The notes: generated by a model from the sequence alone, not told the origin. A stretch of 64,000 bases of DNA from CAWCCP01 sp963701245 (GCA_963701245.1 OY969576.1:744001-808000), one strand, 5' to 3'; positions 27,599 through 37,263 are shown, counted from the stretch's first letter. Program-made: numbers and translations.

Positions 27599-28885
27599 AT
27601 GACGCCGGATCAATTACATCAAAAATTATTAGGACAGCTACATCAGTCTTTTGGGGAAAATCCTACTACTTCACCCGAATTGCAATCTTTTTTGCAGCAG
27701 GTTAACGATTCATATGGCGAATTTGAGACTAAATTAAAACTAGCTGACGACCAGATAAAACTACGCACTGAACAATTAATAGCTTCAACGTCGAGGGCTT
27801 ATTCATTTCTTGACAGCCTTAACATGGGGTTTATCATGTTTGATGTAAATCCTGAAGTTGTGCTTACAAATGTGCCCGTTCAACGTATATTCAGTAAAAC
27901 GTTAGATGATTCATCTTTAGCACAATCAACTCAGCAGGGTCGAACTGACTGGACAATCGCAGTTATAGACAGTTTATTTCAACCGGAGCTTCAGTTCTCA
28001 AATTTAATTAAACAGTGCCTCACCGATAATCAACCTATTGAGCGTAAAGAAGTAAATTTCGGCAAACGAGTACTCCATATTTTTATCGCTTCAATGCTCA
28101 ACAAAGACACAAAAGGCACGACCCAACAAATCGGTGTCGTAACTTTAGTCGAGGATATTACCGAACAAGTCGTACTTGAACGTGCCAAGGATGAGTTCTT
28201 TTCTATAGCTTCGCATGAACTCAGGACCCCTTTGACGGCCATACGAGGTAATGCCTCTCTTATTAAAACGTATTACGGCGATAAGCTCCCTGACAAAAAC
28301 ACGTTGGAAATGATTGATGATATTCATGAATCGTCTATTCGATTAATAGATATTGTGAATGACTTTCTAGATGCGTCAGCCCTAGAACAAGGCAAGATAA
28401 CAATGAAACCCGAATTAATCTCTATCCAACAAATAGTCAGTGAAGTTATTCGTGAATTGCAGGCACTCTGTGAAGATAAGGGCATACGTCTTAAAAATGA
28501 TGAAAGCGTTACTTCATTACCGCAAGTTAAGGCAGATAAACAACGCGTCAAACAAGTTATTTATAATTTGATTGGCAACGCCGTAAAATTTACAGAACAA
28601 GGTTCCATCACCATAAGTGGTCGTCTAGATGAGCAATTTGTGTATATAGCCGTCACTGATACAGGAACTGGTATGTCAGTCGAAAATCAGCGATTGTTAT
28701 TCAGAAAGTTTCAGCAAGCTGGTAATAGCTTATTGACACGAGATACCACAAAAGGTACAGGCTTGGGACTCTATATTTCAAAATTGATCGTTGAGCGATC
28801 CGGTGGAAAAATTTGGTTAGAGTATTCAGAACAAGGTAAAGGCAGTATCTTTACCTTTAGCTTACCTCTTGTCACAGACAACTAA
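27599..28885 (+). CDS. sensor histidine kinase with PAS-like domain
   Basis: 428 residues. A predicted coiled coil (30-65) leads into a PAS-like region (about 70-190), then HisKA with His206 in FFSIASHELRTPLTAIRGN and an ATPase domain with N box VIYNLIGNAVKF, G1 VTDTGTGMS and G2 KGTGLGLYISKLIVE. No transmembrane helix is visible, so the kinase senses a cytoplasmic signal. It follows the receiver gene and is its likely partner. No Shine-Dalgarno precedes the ATG. Confidence 0.9.
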   Translation: MTPDQLHQKLLGQLHQSFGENPTTSPELQSFLQQVNDSYGEFETKLKLADDQIKLRTEQLIASTSRAYSFLDSLNMGFIMFDVNPEVVLTNVPVQRIFSKTLDDSSLAQSTQQGRTDWTIAVIDSLFQPELQFSNLIKQCLTDNQPIERKEVNFGKRVLHIFIASMLNKDTKGTTQQIGVVTLVEDITEQVVLERAKDEFFSIASHELRTPLTAIRGNASLIKTYYGDKLPDKNTLEMIDDIHESSIRLIDIVNDFLDASALEQGKITMKPELISIQQIVSEVIRELQALCEDKGIRLKNDESVTSLPQVKADKQRVKQVIYNLIGNAVKFTEQGSITISGRLDEQFVYIAVTDTGTGMSVENQRLLFRKFQQAGNSLLTRDTTKGTGLGLYISKLIVERSGGKIWLEYSEQGKGSIFTFSLPLVTDN

Positions 28886-28945
28886 TCTCTTAAAAGTCCT
28901 GCGATTTGTGCTTACAAACTCGGCTTCATCAATTACACTAAAAAT

Positions 28946-29443
28946 ATGGCGACATTTTCTTTTGATATCGTAAGTGATTACGACAAAGCTGAAATAAATA
29001 ATGTCTTTGATCAGTCGCAACGGGAAATTCAAAACCGCTATGACTTTAAAAATACGCCAGCGGCTATTGAGTGGCTGAACAACGATCGAACGGGCATAAA
29101 AATTATTGGCAGCAGCGAGTGGCAACTTGAGGCAATTCTCGATATAGTCCGTAAAAAACTGGGTGCACGTAATGTGAGTCAGAAGCTATTAGATACTTCA
29201 ACTGATCCGGTTATTCAAAACTTTAAAGCATCACAAGATATCTTCTTTAAAAAAGGTATCGAACAAACTCAAGCGAAATCAATAACTGCACTCATCAGAC
29301 AGCATTATCCGAAAGCAAAAGCTCAAATTAACGGTGATCTTATACGTGTCACAGGAAATAGCAAAGATGACTTGCAAGCTATCATGCAACTATTAAGGTC
29401 TCAAGATTTTAATTTTCCGTTACAATTTACTAATTACCGCTAG
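28946..29443 (+). CDS. YajQ-family (UPF0234) nucleotide-binding protein
   Basis: 165 residues, standard length. MATFSFDIVSDYDKAEINN, REIQNRYDFKN and the ending VTGNSKDDLQAIMQLLRSQD-F-PLQF-NYR are diagnostic. YajQ proteins bind nucleotides, and cyclic di-GMP in some species. TACACT at 28934-28939 lies six bases upstream of the ATG with no Shine-Dalgarno, suggesting a leaderless transcript. Confidence 0.92.
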   Translation: MATFSFDIVSDYDKAEINNVFDQSQREIQNRYDFKNTPAAIEWLNNDRTGIKIIGSSEWQLEAILDIVRKKLGARNVSQKLLDTSTDPVIQNFKASQDIFFKKGIEQTQAKSITALIRQHYPKAKAQINGDLIRVTGNSKDDLQAIMQLLRSQDFNFPLQFTNYR

Positions 29444-29519
29444 GCTTTACTGCCTGATCCAATTATGAGTTAATTATTGCACTAGTAGACTGAGAAAATT
29501 AATTGTACTATTGAATGTA

Positions 29520-30479
29520 ATGCGTGAATTAAAGTTTTTGGCTGGACGTTCGCATCCTATATTAGCAAAAGAGATTGCGACGTGCTTAAAAAAGCCAGTC
29601 AGTAAAATTGATCTTGGAAATTTTGCAAACGGCGAGATAAGTTGCCGGCTGGGTGAATCTGTTCGTGGATGCGACGTGTTTATTTTTCAGACTCATTCAG
29701 CTAACGTAAATGATTCAATCATCGAACAAGCTATCATGATTGATACCGCCAAACGAGCTTCGGCGGCTTCTATAACAGCAGTATGCCCATTTCTTGGTTA
29801 CGCGCGGCAAGATCGAAAATCAAGTGGGCGAGAACCAATTTCTGCTAGGTTAGTTATCGATATGCTCGCCAACGCTGGCGCTGACCGGATCATGAGTGTA
29901 GATTTACATTCAGGGCAAATTCAGGGCTTTTTCGACGGACCCTTTGATCATTTAATCGCCAGACCTCTGCTCGTCAACTATATTAAAGAACATTTTAATG
30001 CCGAGGAACTAGTAATCGTGTCCCCTGATGCCGGACGCGTAAAGAGTGCTGAACGATACAGTAGCGATTTAAACTGCGAAATTGCCATTATTCATAAGCA
30101 ACGATCGATGGTCAAACATAACAGTGTTGAAGCTCGATATCTCATAGGCGATGTAAAAGGTAAGACCTGTGTCATTATTGATGACATGATTGACACTGCT
30201 GGGACTCTTTGTACCGCCGCTGAACTCTTAACCGAACACGGTGCAGCGGGAATATTTGGTACCGCAACGCATGGTATATTCTCACCTCCAGGAATTGAGC
30301 GAATCGAAAAATCGCCCTTCACCCAAATTATCGTCACCAATACACTGCCCTCTGCAGATAGCAGCTTATCGAAGAAAATAACTGTTCTCTCGACGGCACC
30401 TCACATAGCGAATGCCATTCAAGCTGTTTATAATCACGACTCTGTGTCAGCCTTGTTCGGTGGCACAAATCAAATGTAG
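29520..30479 (+). CDS. prs: ribose-phosphate pyrophosphokinase
   Basis: About 319 residues from the ATG at 29520 (TTG at 29511 is in frame but overlaps the -10). FLAGRSHPILAKEIA, RQDRKSSGREPISARLV, DLHSGQIQGFF and the PRPP loop VIIDDMIDTAGTL identify PRPP synthase. It makes PRPP from ribose-5-phosphate, feeding the nearby pyrF/pyrD and the phosphoribosyltransferase at 50.4 kb. TACTAT at 29506-29511 lies eight bases before the ATG; leaderless. Confidence 0.94.
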   Translation: MRELKFLAGRSHPILAKEIATCLKKPVSKIDLGNFANGEISCRLGESVRGCDVFIFQTHSANVNDSIIEQAIMIDTAKRASAASITAVCPFLGYARQDRKSSGREPISARLVIDMLANAGADRIMSVDLHSGQIQGFFDGPFDHLIARPLLVNYIKEHFNAEELVIVSPDAGRVKSAERYSSDLNCEIAIIHKQRSMVKHNSVEARYLIGDVKGKTCVIIDDMIDTAGTLCTAAELLTEHGAAGIFGTATHGIFSPPGIERIEKSPFTQIIVTNTLPSADSSLSKKITVLSTAPHIANAIQAVYNHDSVSALFGGTNQM

Positions 30480-30516
30480 AAAATAAAATTCGATCGTACT
30501 AATTTGTCACGATGTA

Positions 30517-31347
30517 CTATTGAGTCTGTCGAAAGGCATTAATTTCATCACGAACAGTTATTGCTTTTTGTTTTGCGGCTTCTGTAAATGAATCGTCACT
30601 TGCTGCATAGATAATGTCTCTCGACGAGCTGATTACAATACCGTTGCCAGAGCTATTGATGGCCGCTTGCACTATTGCTTTCGGTTCACCACCTTGCGCA
30701 CCCAGACCGGGCACTAAAAGTACCATATCCTCACCAACGATTTGCCTGACCTCCTTAAGTTCTTTCGGGTACATTGCCCCGACCACCAGTGCGCAGTTAT
30801 TTCGAGTATTCCAGGTTTCTTTCACTGACTTTGCAATAATTGCATAGAGTGGTTTACCTTCAACTTGGAGGTCTTGAAATTCACCAGACCCTGCGTTTGT
30901 TGTCCGACATAGGATAATCGATCCTTTGTCACTTCTCTCCAGAAATGGCAGTAGTGCTTCTTGGCCCAAATAAGGATTGAGCGTTACCGCGTCACCATGT
31001 AAATAGTTGAACACGAATGTCACCGTACCTTTATTAGTGTTCCCGATATCAGCTCGTTTAGCATCGATAATGATAGGCAAATCAGCATAATGGGCCTTTA
31101 TATAATCAGCCGTTGCCTTTAACTGTTCTATACCAACACTGCCATAGGCTTCGTAAAAAGCTGAATTTAATTTAAATGCGCAAACATACGGCGCCGTTGC
31201 TTTAATGATTTCTTGATTAAAATAAACTATCGCGTCAGCTCTTTGCCGTATAGAAGTTGGCATTTTTTCAAGATCAGGATCAAGTCCAACACATAATAAC
31301 GAATTATTGTTTTTCCAGGCTGCGGCTAATTTTGTCGAAAAATCCAT
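30517..31347 (-). CDS. pyrF: orotidine 5'-phosphate decarboxylase, type 2
   Basis: 276 residues from the ATG at 31347; the frame extends to 31407 but that upstream ATG lies inside the divergent pyrD start. LLCVGLDPDLEKMP, the catalytic IIDAKRADIGNT and VLLVPGLGAQGG are typical of the longer (type 2) enzyme. It makes UMP from OMP. The gene is divergent from pyrD with about 58 bp between starts. Confidence 0.92.
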   Translation of the reverse strand: MDFSTKLAAAWKNNNSLLCVGLDPDLEKMPTSIRQRADAIVYFNQEIIKATAPYVCAFKLNSAFYEAYGSVGIEQLKATADYIKAHYADLPIIIDAKRADIGNTNKGTVTFVFNYLHGDAVTLNPYLGQEALLPFLERSDKGSIILCRTTNAGSGEFQDLQVEGKPLYAIIAKSVKETWNTRNNCALVVGAMYPKELKEVRQIVGEDMVLLVPGLGAQGGEPKAIVQAAINSSGNGIVISSSRDIIYAASDDSFTEAAKQKAITVRDEINAFRQTQ

Positions 31348-31405
31348 AGAATGTATTCTGTTTCCAATACTATACATGTAGAATGAATACTGAGCAAAAT
31401 AGCGC

Positions 31406-32491
31406 ATGAATGATCTAAACGTATTTTATAATCCAGACAAAACTTTTGATGACAATTTCGACAACGGACCATATCCTCCTCATACACTCCCATTAGTAGA
31501 TTCTCTAGACAAATCAAATTGTCTTTTCTTGGGTTATAAAATAAATTCTCGATTCGGTATTCCAGCTGGTCCACTCCCTACCAGTCGACATATCGATTTA
31601 GCCCTAAAACTTGGTTTTGATGTGGTTTGCTATAAGACCCAACGAACAGTTCCTTTTCCGGCAAATGAATTTCCAAACATTGTATTTCTAGATATTGATG
31701 GTGACTTAACAGTTGAGAAAACAAAACAGTCGATTATTGGTTCGCGAAAAATCAATAAATCTCCTGAGCGTATCACTATTACCAATTCCTTTGGAAATCC
31801 TTCACGGGGACCCGATTTTTGGGTCAGGGATCTAAAAAGTGCTGTTTCATTGCAAGGAACTGGCCAACTAGTAATTGCCAGTGTCGTAGGAACTATTCAA
31901 CAGAATTTTACACAAAACGATTACTTCAATGACTTTGCTAAAGCAGCAGAAATGGCCGCAACAACAGGCGTATCAGTCATTTAGGTAAATTTATCTTGTC
32001 CCAACGTGTCGAACGAAGGTATTATCTGTTATACCCCTGACGCCGTCAGGTTAATCTGCGAAAAAACCAAAAATCTGATAGGTAACATACCTCTCGTTAT
32101 CAAACTTGGATATTTCACTAAAGAACAACAGCCCCTGCTTGAGAAAGTAGTAAACGTCAGTAAGCCGTACATCGCCGCTGTCTCAGTCATAAATACACTA
32201 CCGGTGCCGGTAGTTGATGAACAAGGCAATCAGTTACTTCCCGGAAAAGGACGATTAAAAAGTGGTGCTTGCGGCGCTTCTATAAAATGGGCAGGCATTG
32301 ATATGGTGCAACGATTGAACAAGCTTCGACAAACTAAAAATCTTGATTTTAAAATAATTGGTGTTGGAGGAGTCATGAATCCACATAATTATTCTGAATA
32401 TCTATCCGCAGGAGCTGATGTCGTACAGTCAGCAACTGGTGCAATGTGGAACCCGAACCTAGCTGTAGAAGTTAAAAATCGACCTCATTAA
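31406..32491 (+). pseudogene. pyrD: dihydroorotate dehydrogenase interrupted by an in-frame TAG
   Basis: Two open frames in the same phase (31406-31984 and from GTG 32006 to 32491) form one 361-codon gene with a TAG at 31982-31984. The text reads ...TGVSVI, stop, VNLSCPNVSNEGI. In the family the stop position is usually Glu or similar before the N-x-S-C-P-N FMN/substrate motif, so GAG or GAA to TAG is the simplest change. N-terminal FGIPAGPL, VCYKTQRT, and C-terminal IIGVGGVMNPHNYSEYLSAGADVVQ fit the enzyme, which oxidises dihydroorotate. Either a real nonsense mutation, a suppressed stop, or a base error. It ends 52 bp before the glycosidase gene. Confidence 0.85.
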
Positions 32492-32543
32492 AACCCGCTC
32501 GCAAACATTTACTGTCTATATTCGTACTATATACTAAAACCAT

Positions 32544-33869
32544 ATGCATAAAAAAAGTGATCTGCTCGAGGAAGCAAAAGCAGTTCTCGCCATGAATGAT
32601 CGCGGAAGCTATACCCAACCAGCCCATGGCTTATATCCACATCAATGGCTTTGGGATAGCTGTTTTATCGCTATTGGCTTACGACATCTAGACGTTGAAC
32701 GAGCTAAAATTGAAGTATTGTCGTTACTACGTGGACAGTGGCACAATGGAATGCTACCGAATATAATTTTCCGAGATGATCCAAAATATCGTGCAGATCG
32801 AAATGTCTGGCGAAGTTGGATAAATCCTTTCGCACCTGACGAAATTATGACCACCGGCATTACACAGCCTCCCCTGCTCGCCGAAGCAGTAGTCAAGATA
32901 GGTGAGAAGTTGGAGTGGCCGGAACGGCACACTTGGTATCGTATGGTATGGCCTGCTTTGCTTGCCTATCACGAGTGGTTATATGATGAGCGTGATCCAC
33001 ATCATGAAGGCTTAGTCTTACAAATACACCCGTGGGAAATAGGTCTCGATAATACACCCCCGTGGGTAAATGAGATGCACGACCATCTCATGCCATTTTG
33101 GATACGTTTTATTGAAGTATGTCGACTCGACTATTTGATTAACCTGTTCCGTCGCGATACTCGCAATGTACCGATTGATGAGCGATTTTCAACGATTGAA
33201 ATACTGTGCCTCTTCGATATTCAACGCCGACTCCGACGAAAAGCTTACGACATTAATAAAATTCTAGATCACTCATTATTTGCTATAGAAGATTTGGCAT
33301 TTAATAGTATCTTCATCCGCGCCAATAGTCATCTACAAATAATTGCTAAAAGCTTAAAAGAAGAACTACCGACTGACTTAAAAAAACAAATGGAAAAAAC
33401 TGAGAAGACTTTTGAAGAACTTTGGGACCCTTATACTCAACAGTATTACCCCCGTGATTTTATAACACACCGACTCCTCAAGATACCAAGCATTGCGACA
33501 TTACTACCGCTGTATGCCGGAACAATTAATCAAGAGCGTGCTGCCCTACTTGTGCGCATGCTTGAAAATGAGCACCTGTACGGACCAGCCTTTCCAGTTC
33601 CGTCTGTACCGATTGATTCGCATTGGTTTCATCCCAAACTTTATTGGCAGGGACCATCATGGGTCAATATGAACTGGCTCATTATCGAGGGCTTAAAACA
33701 ATACGGATTTGATGATCATGCCCAAGCACTTACTGAAAGCACTCTTGATATGGTCAAAATTGGTGGTTTCGCTGAATATTTTGATCCTCTCACAGGCGAA
33801 GGTGCTGGTGCCGATAATTTTTCTTGGACCGCTTCACTAGTCATTGACTTGTTAAAAGCTGAAAAATAA
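32544..33869 (+). CDS. MGH1-like glycoside hydrolase (GH63/trehalase-type barrel)
   Basis: 441 residues with an (alpha/alpha)6-barrel pattern: GLYPHQWLWDSCFIAIGLRH, RGQWHNGMLPNIIF and near the C-terminus PKLYWQGPSWVNMNWLIIEG. These match the mannosylglycerate-hydrolase-like glycosidase domain found in GH63-related enzymes. No signal peptide, so it acts in the cytoplasm, perhaps on a compatible-solute glycoside or oligosaccharide; substrate unknown. TATACT at 32530-32535 lies eight bases before the ATG and no Shine-Dalgarno is seen. Confidence 0.82.
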   Translation: MHKKSDLLEEAKAVLAMNDRGSYTQPAHGLYPHQWLWDSCFIAIGLRHLDVERAKIEVLSLLRGQWHNGMLPNIIFRDDPKYRADRNVWRSWINPFAPDEIMTTGITQPPLLAEAVVKIGEKLEWPERHTWYRMVWPALLAYHEWLYDERDPHHEGLVLQIHPWEIGLDNTPPWVNEMHDHLMPFWIRFIEVCRLDYLINLFRRDTRNVPIDERFSTIEILCLFDIQRRLRRKAYDINKILDHSLFAIEDLAFNSIFIRANSHLQIIAKSLKEELPTDLKKQMEKTEKTFEELWDPYTQQYYPRDFITHRLLKIPSIATLLPLYAGTINQERAALLVRMLENEHLYGPAFPVPSVPIDSHWFHPKLYWQGPSWVNMNWLIIEGLKQYGFDDHAQALTESTLDMVKIGGFAEYFDPLTGEGAGADNFSWTASLVIDLLKAEK

Positions 33870-34940
33870 TCAATCTTCAAGTGTCGGTTTTTCGAGAATA
33901 AGTGGTTCGATAGCAGGAGTCGTATCTGCTATCTTAATAACGTCTTTATCTACCTTTTTAAGCTCTTTATGAGCTGCATTAAAATGATTAACCGTTGTAC
34001 CAAGACTTAGCCCAAGCTTTTGCATAAATTGTTCATAGGTAGTTAAGTGTCGTCCGAGTTCTCCAACTCTTTGCTGAATTTCTTTTGCCGTTTCTTCTAT
34101 TTGTAAGCTTCGTAATCCCTGCAATACTGTTTGTAAATACGCCATAAACGTTGTTGGAGAAACGATAATCACATGTTTGTCACGAAAAGCATATTCAATC
34201 AAATCTCGAGCTGAGGTATTTGTTAAGCCAACTTTATTGATGAGAAGGTCATAATATATTGCTTCACTTGGAATAAACATAAAAGCATAATCCAAGGTCC
34301 CTTCATTTGGTCTCACATATTTTGATGTTTCGTCGATTCGTTTTTTTAAATCCTCTCTAAAAAGCCGACCAAACGCATCACGCTTTACTTTGTCTTTTTC
34401 TTCGTTTAACCGGTTATAGTTTTCTAAGCTAAATTTGGAATCTATAGCAAGCAGTCTTTTTTTATCCAAATAGATTACGGCATCGACGATTTCTCCGTCA
34501 TTAAATTTATATTGCAGTGCAAACTGGTCTGGTGCCAAAACATTTTTTAGAACTGTGGTCAAATAATATTCGCCAAGCACTCCTCGCTGTTTTGGATTGC
34601 TGAGAACATTTTGCAATACCTTAAGTTCATCGGTGATGCCGATAACTTGTTTGTTGCTTTCTTTTAGTTCGGTTAAATTTTTAGTGACTTCGGTAATGAG
34701 TTTAGAACTCTCCGTAAATTGTTTTTGTAGGCTACCGAGCATCATTGCTTGATTTTTATCGAGTCGCTCTGTAAGTTTGTCTTGTAATCCTTCTTTTAAT
34801 TGGTCGACGCTTTTGTTTAGCTCGGTAAGATCTTGCTTTAACATCAGGGCACTGCCACTGTCATGTGTTGAGGTTTTCTTGAATAGCAACACGATTACCA
34901 CGAGTAAAAGAAACCCCACAACTATATCGGCAACAAGCAT
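33870..34940 (-). CDS. rmuC: RmuC-family DNA recombination protein
   Basis: 356 residues. One N-terminal transmembrane helix (about 2-20), a long coiled coil (about 30-110), then the RmuC nuclease-like domain: KQRGVLGEYYLTTVLKNVL, AVIYLDKKRLLAIDSKFSLE, YAFMFIPSEAIYYDLL and HVIIVSPTTFMAYLQTV. In E. coli RmuC limits sequence inversions; the exact activity is not settled. Meets the glycosidase gene convergently with no gap. Confidence 0.9.
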   Translation of the reverse strand: MLVADIVVGFLLLVVIVLLFKKTSTHDSGSALMLKQDLTELNKSVDQLKEGLQDKLTERLDKNQAMMLGSLQKQFTESSKLITEVTKNLTELKESNKQVIGITDELKVLQNVLSNPKQRGVLGEYYLTTVLKNVLAPDQFALQYKFNDGEIVDAVIYLDKKRLLAIDSKFSLENYNRLNEEKDKVKRDAFGRLFREDLKKRIDETSKYVRPNEGTLDYAFMFIPSEAIYYDLLINKVGLTNTSARDLIEYAFRDKHVIIVSPTTFMAYLQTVLQGLRSLQIEETAKEIQQRVGELGRHLTTYEQFMQKLGLSLGTTVNHFNAAHKELKKVDKDVIKIADTTPAIEPLILEKPTLED

Positions 34941-35000
34941 ACCACTATTCTAGCAATTTTTGGCGTACGAGCCTTATAAAGTAACTAGTAAACGCTACTA

Positions 35001-35714
35001 TTACGCGTATCCTGAAAAGAAATCAGTCTTAATCTGCCTCCGCGAAATATCCAAATCAGTTATAGCCGCCTCCATGCTGACGACCATATTGTGAGTACCT
35101 GAAATGTAAAAAGAGCGTTCCCTGTAATCTGTGATTTCCGATTTAATTACATCAGGAGTGATATAACCAGCAATGGAATGCATATCCGGCAAGACCGCCT
35201 TTTGATCTGTTAAGGTATAGACGGTTTTAATTCCAAGTTTTGCTCTTGCTTCTTCAAAAAGTGACATGTATGCAATATCCTCAGGTCTTCGGACCGAATA
35301 GAGGAGAACTATATCACGGTGTTCGTTTGAATCGAGCAGATATTTAATCATGCTCCGGTAGGGCGTAATACCAATTCCTCCAGCAATAAATACTAGTTTC
35401 TTTGTTTTATCCTTTGGCATGACAAAATCGCCTGCCAGCTGACCGGCAACTATAGGTGTTTGGTGAATCATTGCCAGCATTTTCTTTTTGTAACTACTGC
35501 TGCGCTCGTAAAACTTGACTCCTATGCGAATGGTATCCTCAGTGGGCGATGAAGCAAAAGTAAAATAGCGACGATTACCACGGCCATCAGTGTGCGAATG
35601 AGGCAATGTCCACTCCATATACTGGCCAGGTTGATAGGTAAATTTTGGTGATTTTGCAAATACAAAATCAAAGGAATCAGGTGTTATTTTCACCTTTTTG
35701 ACCAATTTAGGCAT
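35001..35714 (-). CDS. FAD/NAD-binding oxidoreductase, last gene of flavin operon
   Basis: About 237 residues from the ATG at 35714 (MPKLVKKVKI). The FNR-type domain shows YQPGQYMEWTLP, RRYFTFASSP, AGDFVMP, LVFIAGGIGITPYRSMIKYL and a final FYISGTHNMV...KTDFFSGY. The same frame stays open upstream to 35948, but there it runs through the RnfD-like gene in the wrong phase. Restoring one base at 35744-35748 would fuse the RnfD-like protein directly to this domain (...VDNIFSYLISPKAKLMPK), so it may be a separated or shifted half of a fused protein. It would feed electrons from NAD(P)H into the membrane partner. Confidence 0.85.
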   Translation of the reverse strand: MPKLVKKVKITPDSFDFVFAKSPKFTYQPGQYMEWTLPHSHTDGRGNRRYFTFASSPTEDTIRIGVKFYERSSSYKKKMLAMIHQTPIVAGQLAGDFVMPKDKTKKLVFIAGGIGITPYRSMIKYLLDSNEHRDIVLLYSVRRPEDIAYMSLFEEARAKLGIKTVYTLTDQKAVLPDMHSIAGYITPDVIKSEITDYRERSFYISGTHNMVVSMEAAITDLDISRRQIKTDFFSGYA

Positions 35715-35734
35715 GAGTTTGGCTTTTGGACTTA

Positions 35735-36520
35735 TTAGATACGAAAAATATTGTCTACAACGAGCACAAGCTCGGGAGTCGAATAGATTCCAAGCACATG
35801 TACCTGAGGCGGAAATAGAATACCCGCGAGCAGTCCATAGATCGATTGTTTTTTGGAAGTTGTCGGAGATGTTAACGGTTCGGTTAACATGACAAACCCC
35901 ATAAAAAATAGTGCCGAACTTAAGGTAAGCTCCTTGGCGTTTAGCCAAACGTTACCGTGCATGAATAACGTATAAAGAGTCGAGAACGCATATGTCGAAA
36001 GTAAGAAACTTAGCACCATGTTTGTTCGGCGAATTTTTCGAATTAGCAAAACACCACCAATTAGTACAAACGGTAACATGTCCGCCGTACCCACCCACCA
36101 ACTAGCTGATTGCTTTGGTCCGAAAGCCATTAATACCACAGCAATAGCCGCCGGATTAAAAATATGTCTATTGCCAATCGTCAGTAAATATTTCGATGAC
36201 ATGGCAAGTCCCGAAGCAGCTAGCAGGAATGTCACACCGTCCGTATTGCTTATTGGAGAGATGATCAGAGTGAGAATAAGACCAGTAATTAGCGATGACT
36301 CATAATTAGTCGGGACGCGTAAAATAAACGAAAAGAGCTTGTTTATCATCCAGCAGGCAAAGACCAAAATCGTGGCTGATATGAGTACGGATTTTGCATT
36401 ATAGTGCAGATAACCAAAGTGACCAATGAAAGCTGCGATCAAAACAAGCGCAATGAGGTAATAAAGCAGTAGCCGATACATAGTAATTCGGTCAAGTAAA
36501 GAATCTAGTGCATCAATCAT
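35735..36520 (-). CDS. RnfD/NqrB-like membrane protein
   Basis: 261 residues with about eight to nine transmembrane helices. SSLITGLILTLIISP, SKYLLTIGNRHIFNPAAIAV and MGFVMLTEPLTSPTTSKKQ are typical of RnfD/NqrB, including the T-S-P-T segment in which NqrB/RnfD carry a covalently linked FMN on threonine. The ApbE gene sits two bases upstream. The frame ends in TAA at 35735, 20 bp before the reductase ATG; a -1 shift near the end would join the two. It is the probable membrane electron conduit of the operon. Confidence 0.85.
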   Translation of the reverse strand: MIDALDSLLDRITMYRLLLYYLIALVLIAAFIGHFGYLHYNAKSVLISATILVFACWMINKLFSFILRVPTNYESSLITGLILTLIISPISNTDGVTFLLAASGLAMSSKYLLTIGNRHIFNPAAIAVVLMAFGPKQSASWWVGTADMLPFVLIGGVLLIRKIRRTNMVLSFLLSTYAFSTLYTLFMHGNVWLNAKELTLSSALFFMGFVMLTEPLTSPTTSKKQSIYGLLAGILFPPQVHVLGIYSTPELVLVVDNIFRI

Positions 36521-36522
36521 AG

Positions 36523-37257
36523 TTACTCTAGATACTCCTTAAATCCGGTGGTAAGTGTTGCACGTTTCTGATTATCAATCATATAACCTTCTAATCCCGG
36601 CAATTCTTCGATAAACTGTATACCCTCTCTACCTATCGCGTATGCCGCTGTCGCAAAACGATCCGCTTCATAAATGTTCGGTCCAATTACACTTAGACTT
36701 ACTATTTCGGTCAAAGATTTACTCCGATCATGAGGATCATATATATGCTGACCTCTGATATAACTACCGGAGGTTGCAATTCCTTGGTTGCTCAGTCTGA
36801 CAACTTTTACAATCTCATTACGCTTAAACGGATTTCGAACACCAATTTTCCAAGGTTTGCTGGCGGTATTTACCCCATTTGCTTGTACGTCACCACCTAT
36901 ATCAATATAAAAATCCTTATAGCCTCTATTACGCAATCGATCAGCGGCCATCTGAATAGCCCAACCTTTGACTAATCCAGAGGGGTCAATTTGACCCCCT
37001 CGGTCAATATCAAAATAACCTTTTGTTTGTCGCCTGGTTTGCGAGCTTAGATATAAAATGAGCTTTAAATCATTGCTCCATAGCGATACTGGCAATCCAC
37101 TGTTGAGATGAGATATTTCGCTCGAGGCTTTATAGGTACTAAATCGTTGGTCAACGCCTTTCAAAAAGGTATATATATCGCTGAAGACAGTCTCATCCTC
37201 ACAATTTACAATCTCTATCGAAGCAGGCATACCCATTAATAATTTTGATTGTTTCAT
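36523..37257 (-). CDS. apbE: FAD:protein FMN transferase
   Basis: 244 residues. MGMPASIEIVNC, FSTYKASSEISHLN, DPSGLVKGWAIQMAADRL, IDIGGDVQANGVN and QGIATSGSYIRGQHIYDP are ApbE motifs, including the Mg-binding and FAD-binding loops. ApbE attaches FMN to a Ser or Thr of target proteins. Two candidate targets flank it: the FMN-binding protein upstream and the RnfD-like protein downstream. No lipoprotein signal is evident, and the N-terminus MKQSKLLMG is short, so localisation is unclear. Confidence 0.9.
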   Translation of the reverse strand: MKQSKLLMGMPASIEIVNCEDETVFSDIYTFLKGVDQRFSTYKASSEISHLNSGLPVSLWSNDLKLILYLSSQTRRQTKGYFDIDRGGQIDPSGLVKGWAIQMAADRLRNRGYKDFYIDIGGDVQANGVNTASKPWKIGVRNPFKRNEIVKVVRLSNQGIATSGSYIRGQHIYDPHDRSKSLTEIVSLSVIGPNIYEADRFATAAYAIGREGIQFIEELPGLEGYMIDNQKRATLTTGFKEYLE

Positions 37258-37263
37258 GGATTT

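Noticed and set aside
28862..29125. 87-residue minus-strand ORF opposite yajQ
   Set aside because: Antisense to a well-supported gene, with no motif or ribosome-binding site.
31982..31984. TAG recoding as explanation for the interrupted pyrD
   Set aside because: Several intact genes in the window end with TAG, so it is a working stop; TGA is also used as stop.
35744..35748. Programmed -1 frameshifting in the rnfD-like gene
   Set aside because: In the zero frame the site is ATT TTT CGT, which does not fit X_XXY_YYZ; only the P-site codon could re-pair. An indel or two separate genes is more likely.
35715..35948. N-terminal extension of the reductase frame (MAKRQGAYLK...)
   Set aside because: This part reads the RnfD-like coding sequence in the wrong frame; its composition is not protein-like. 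At most the last 13 codons could be used after a frameshift.
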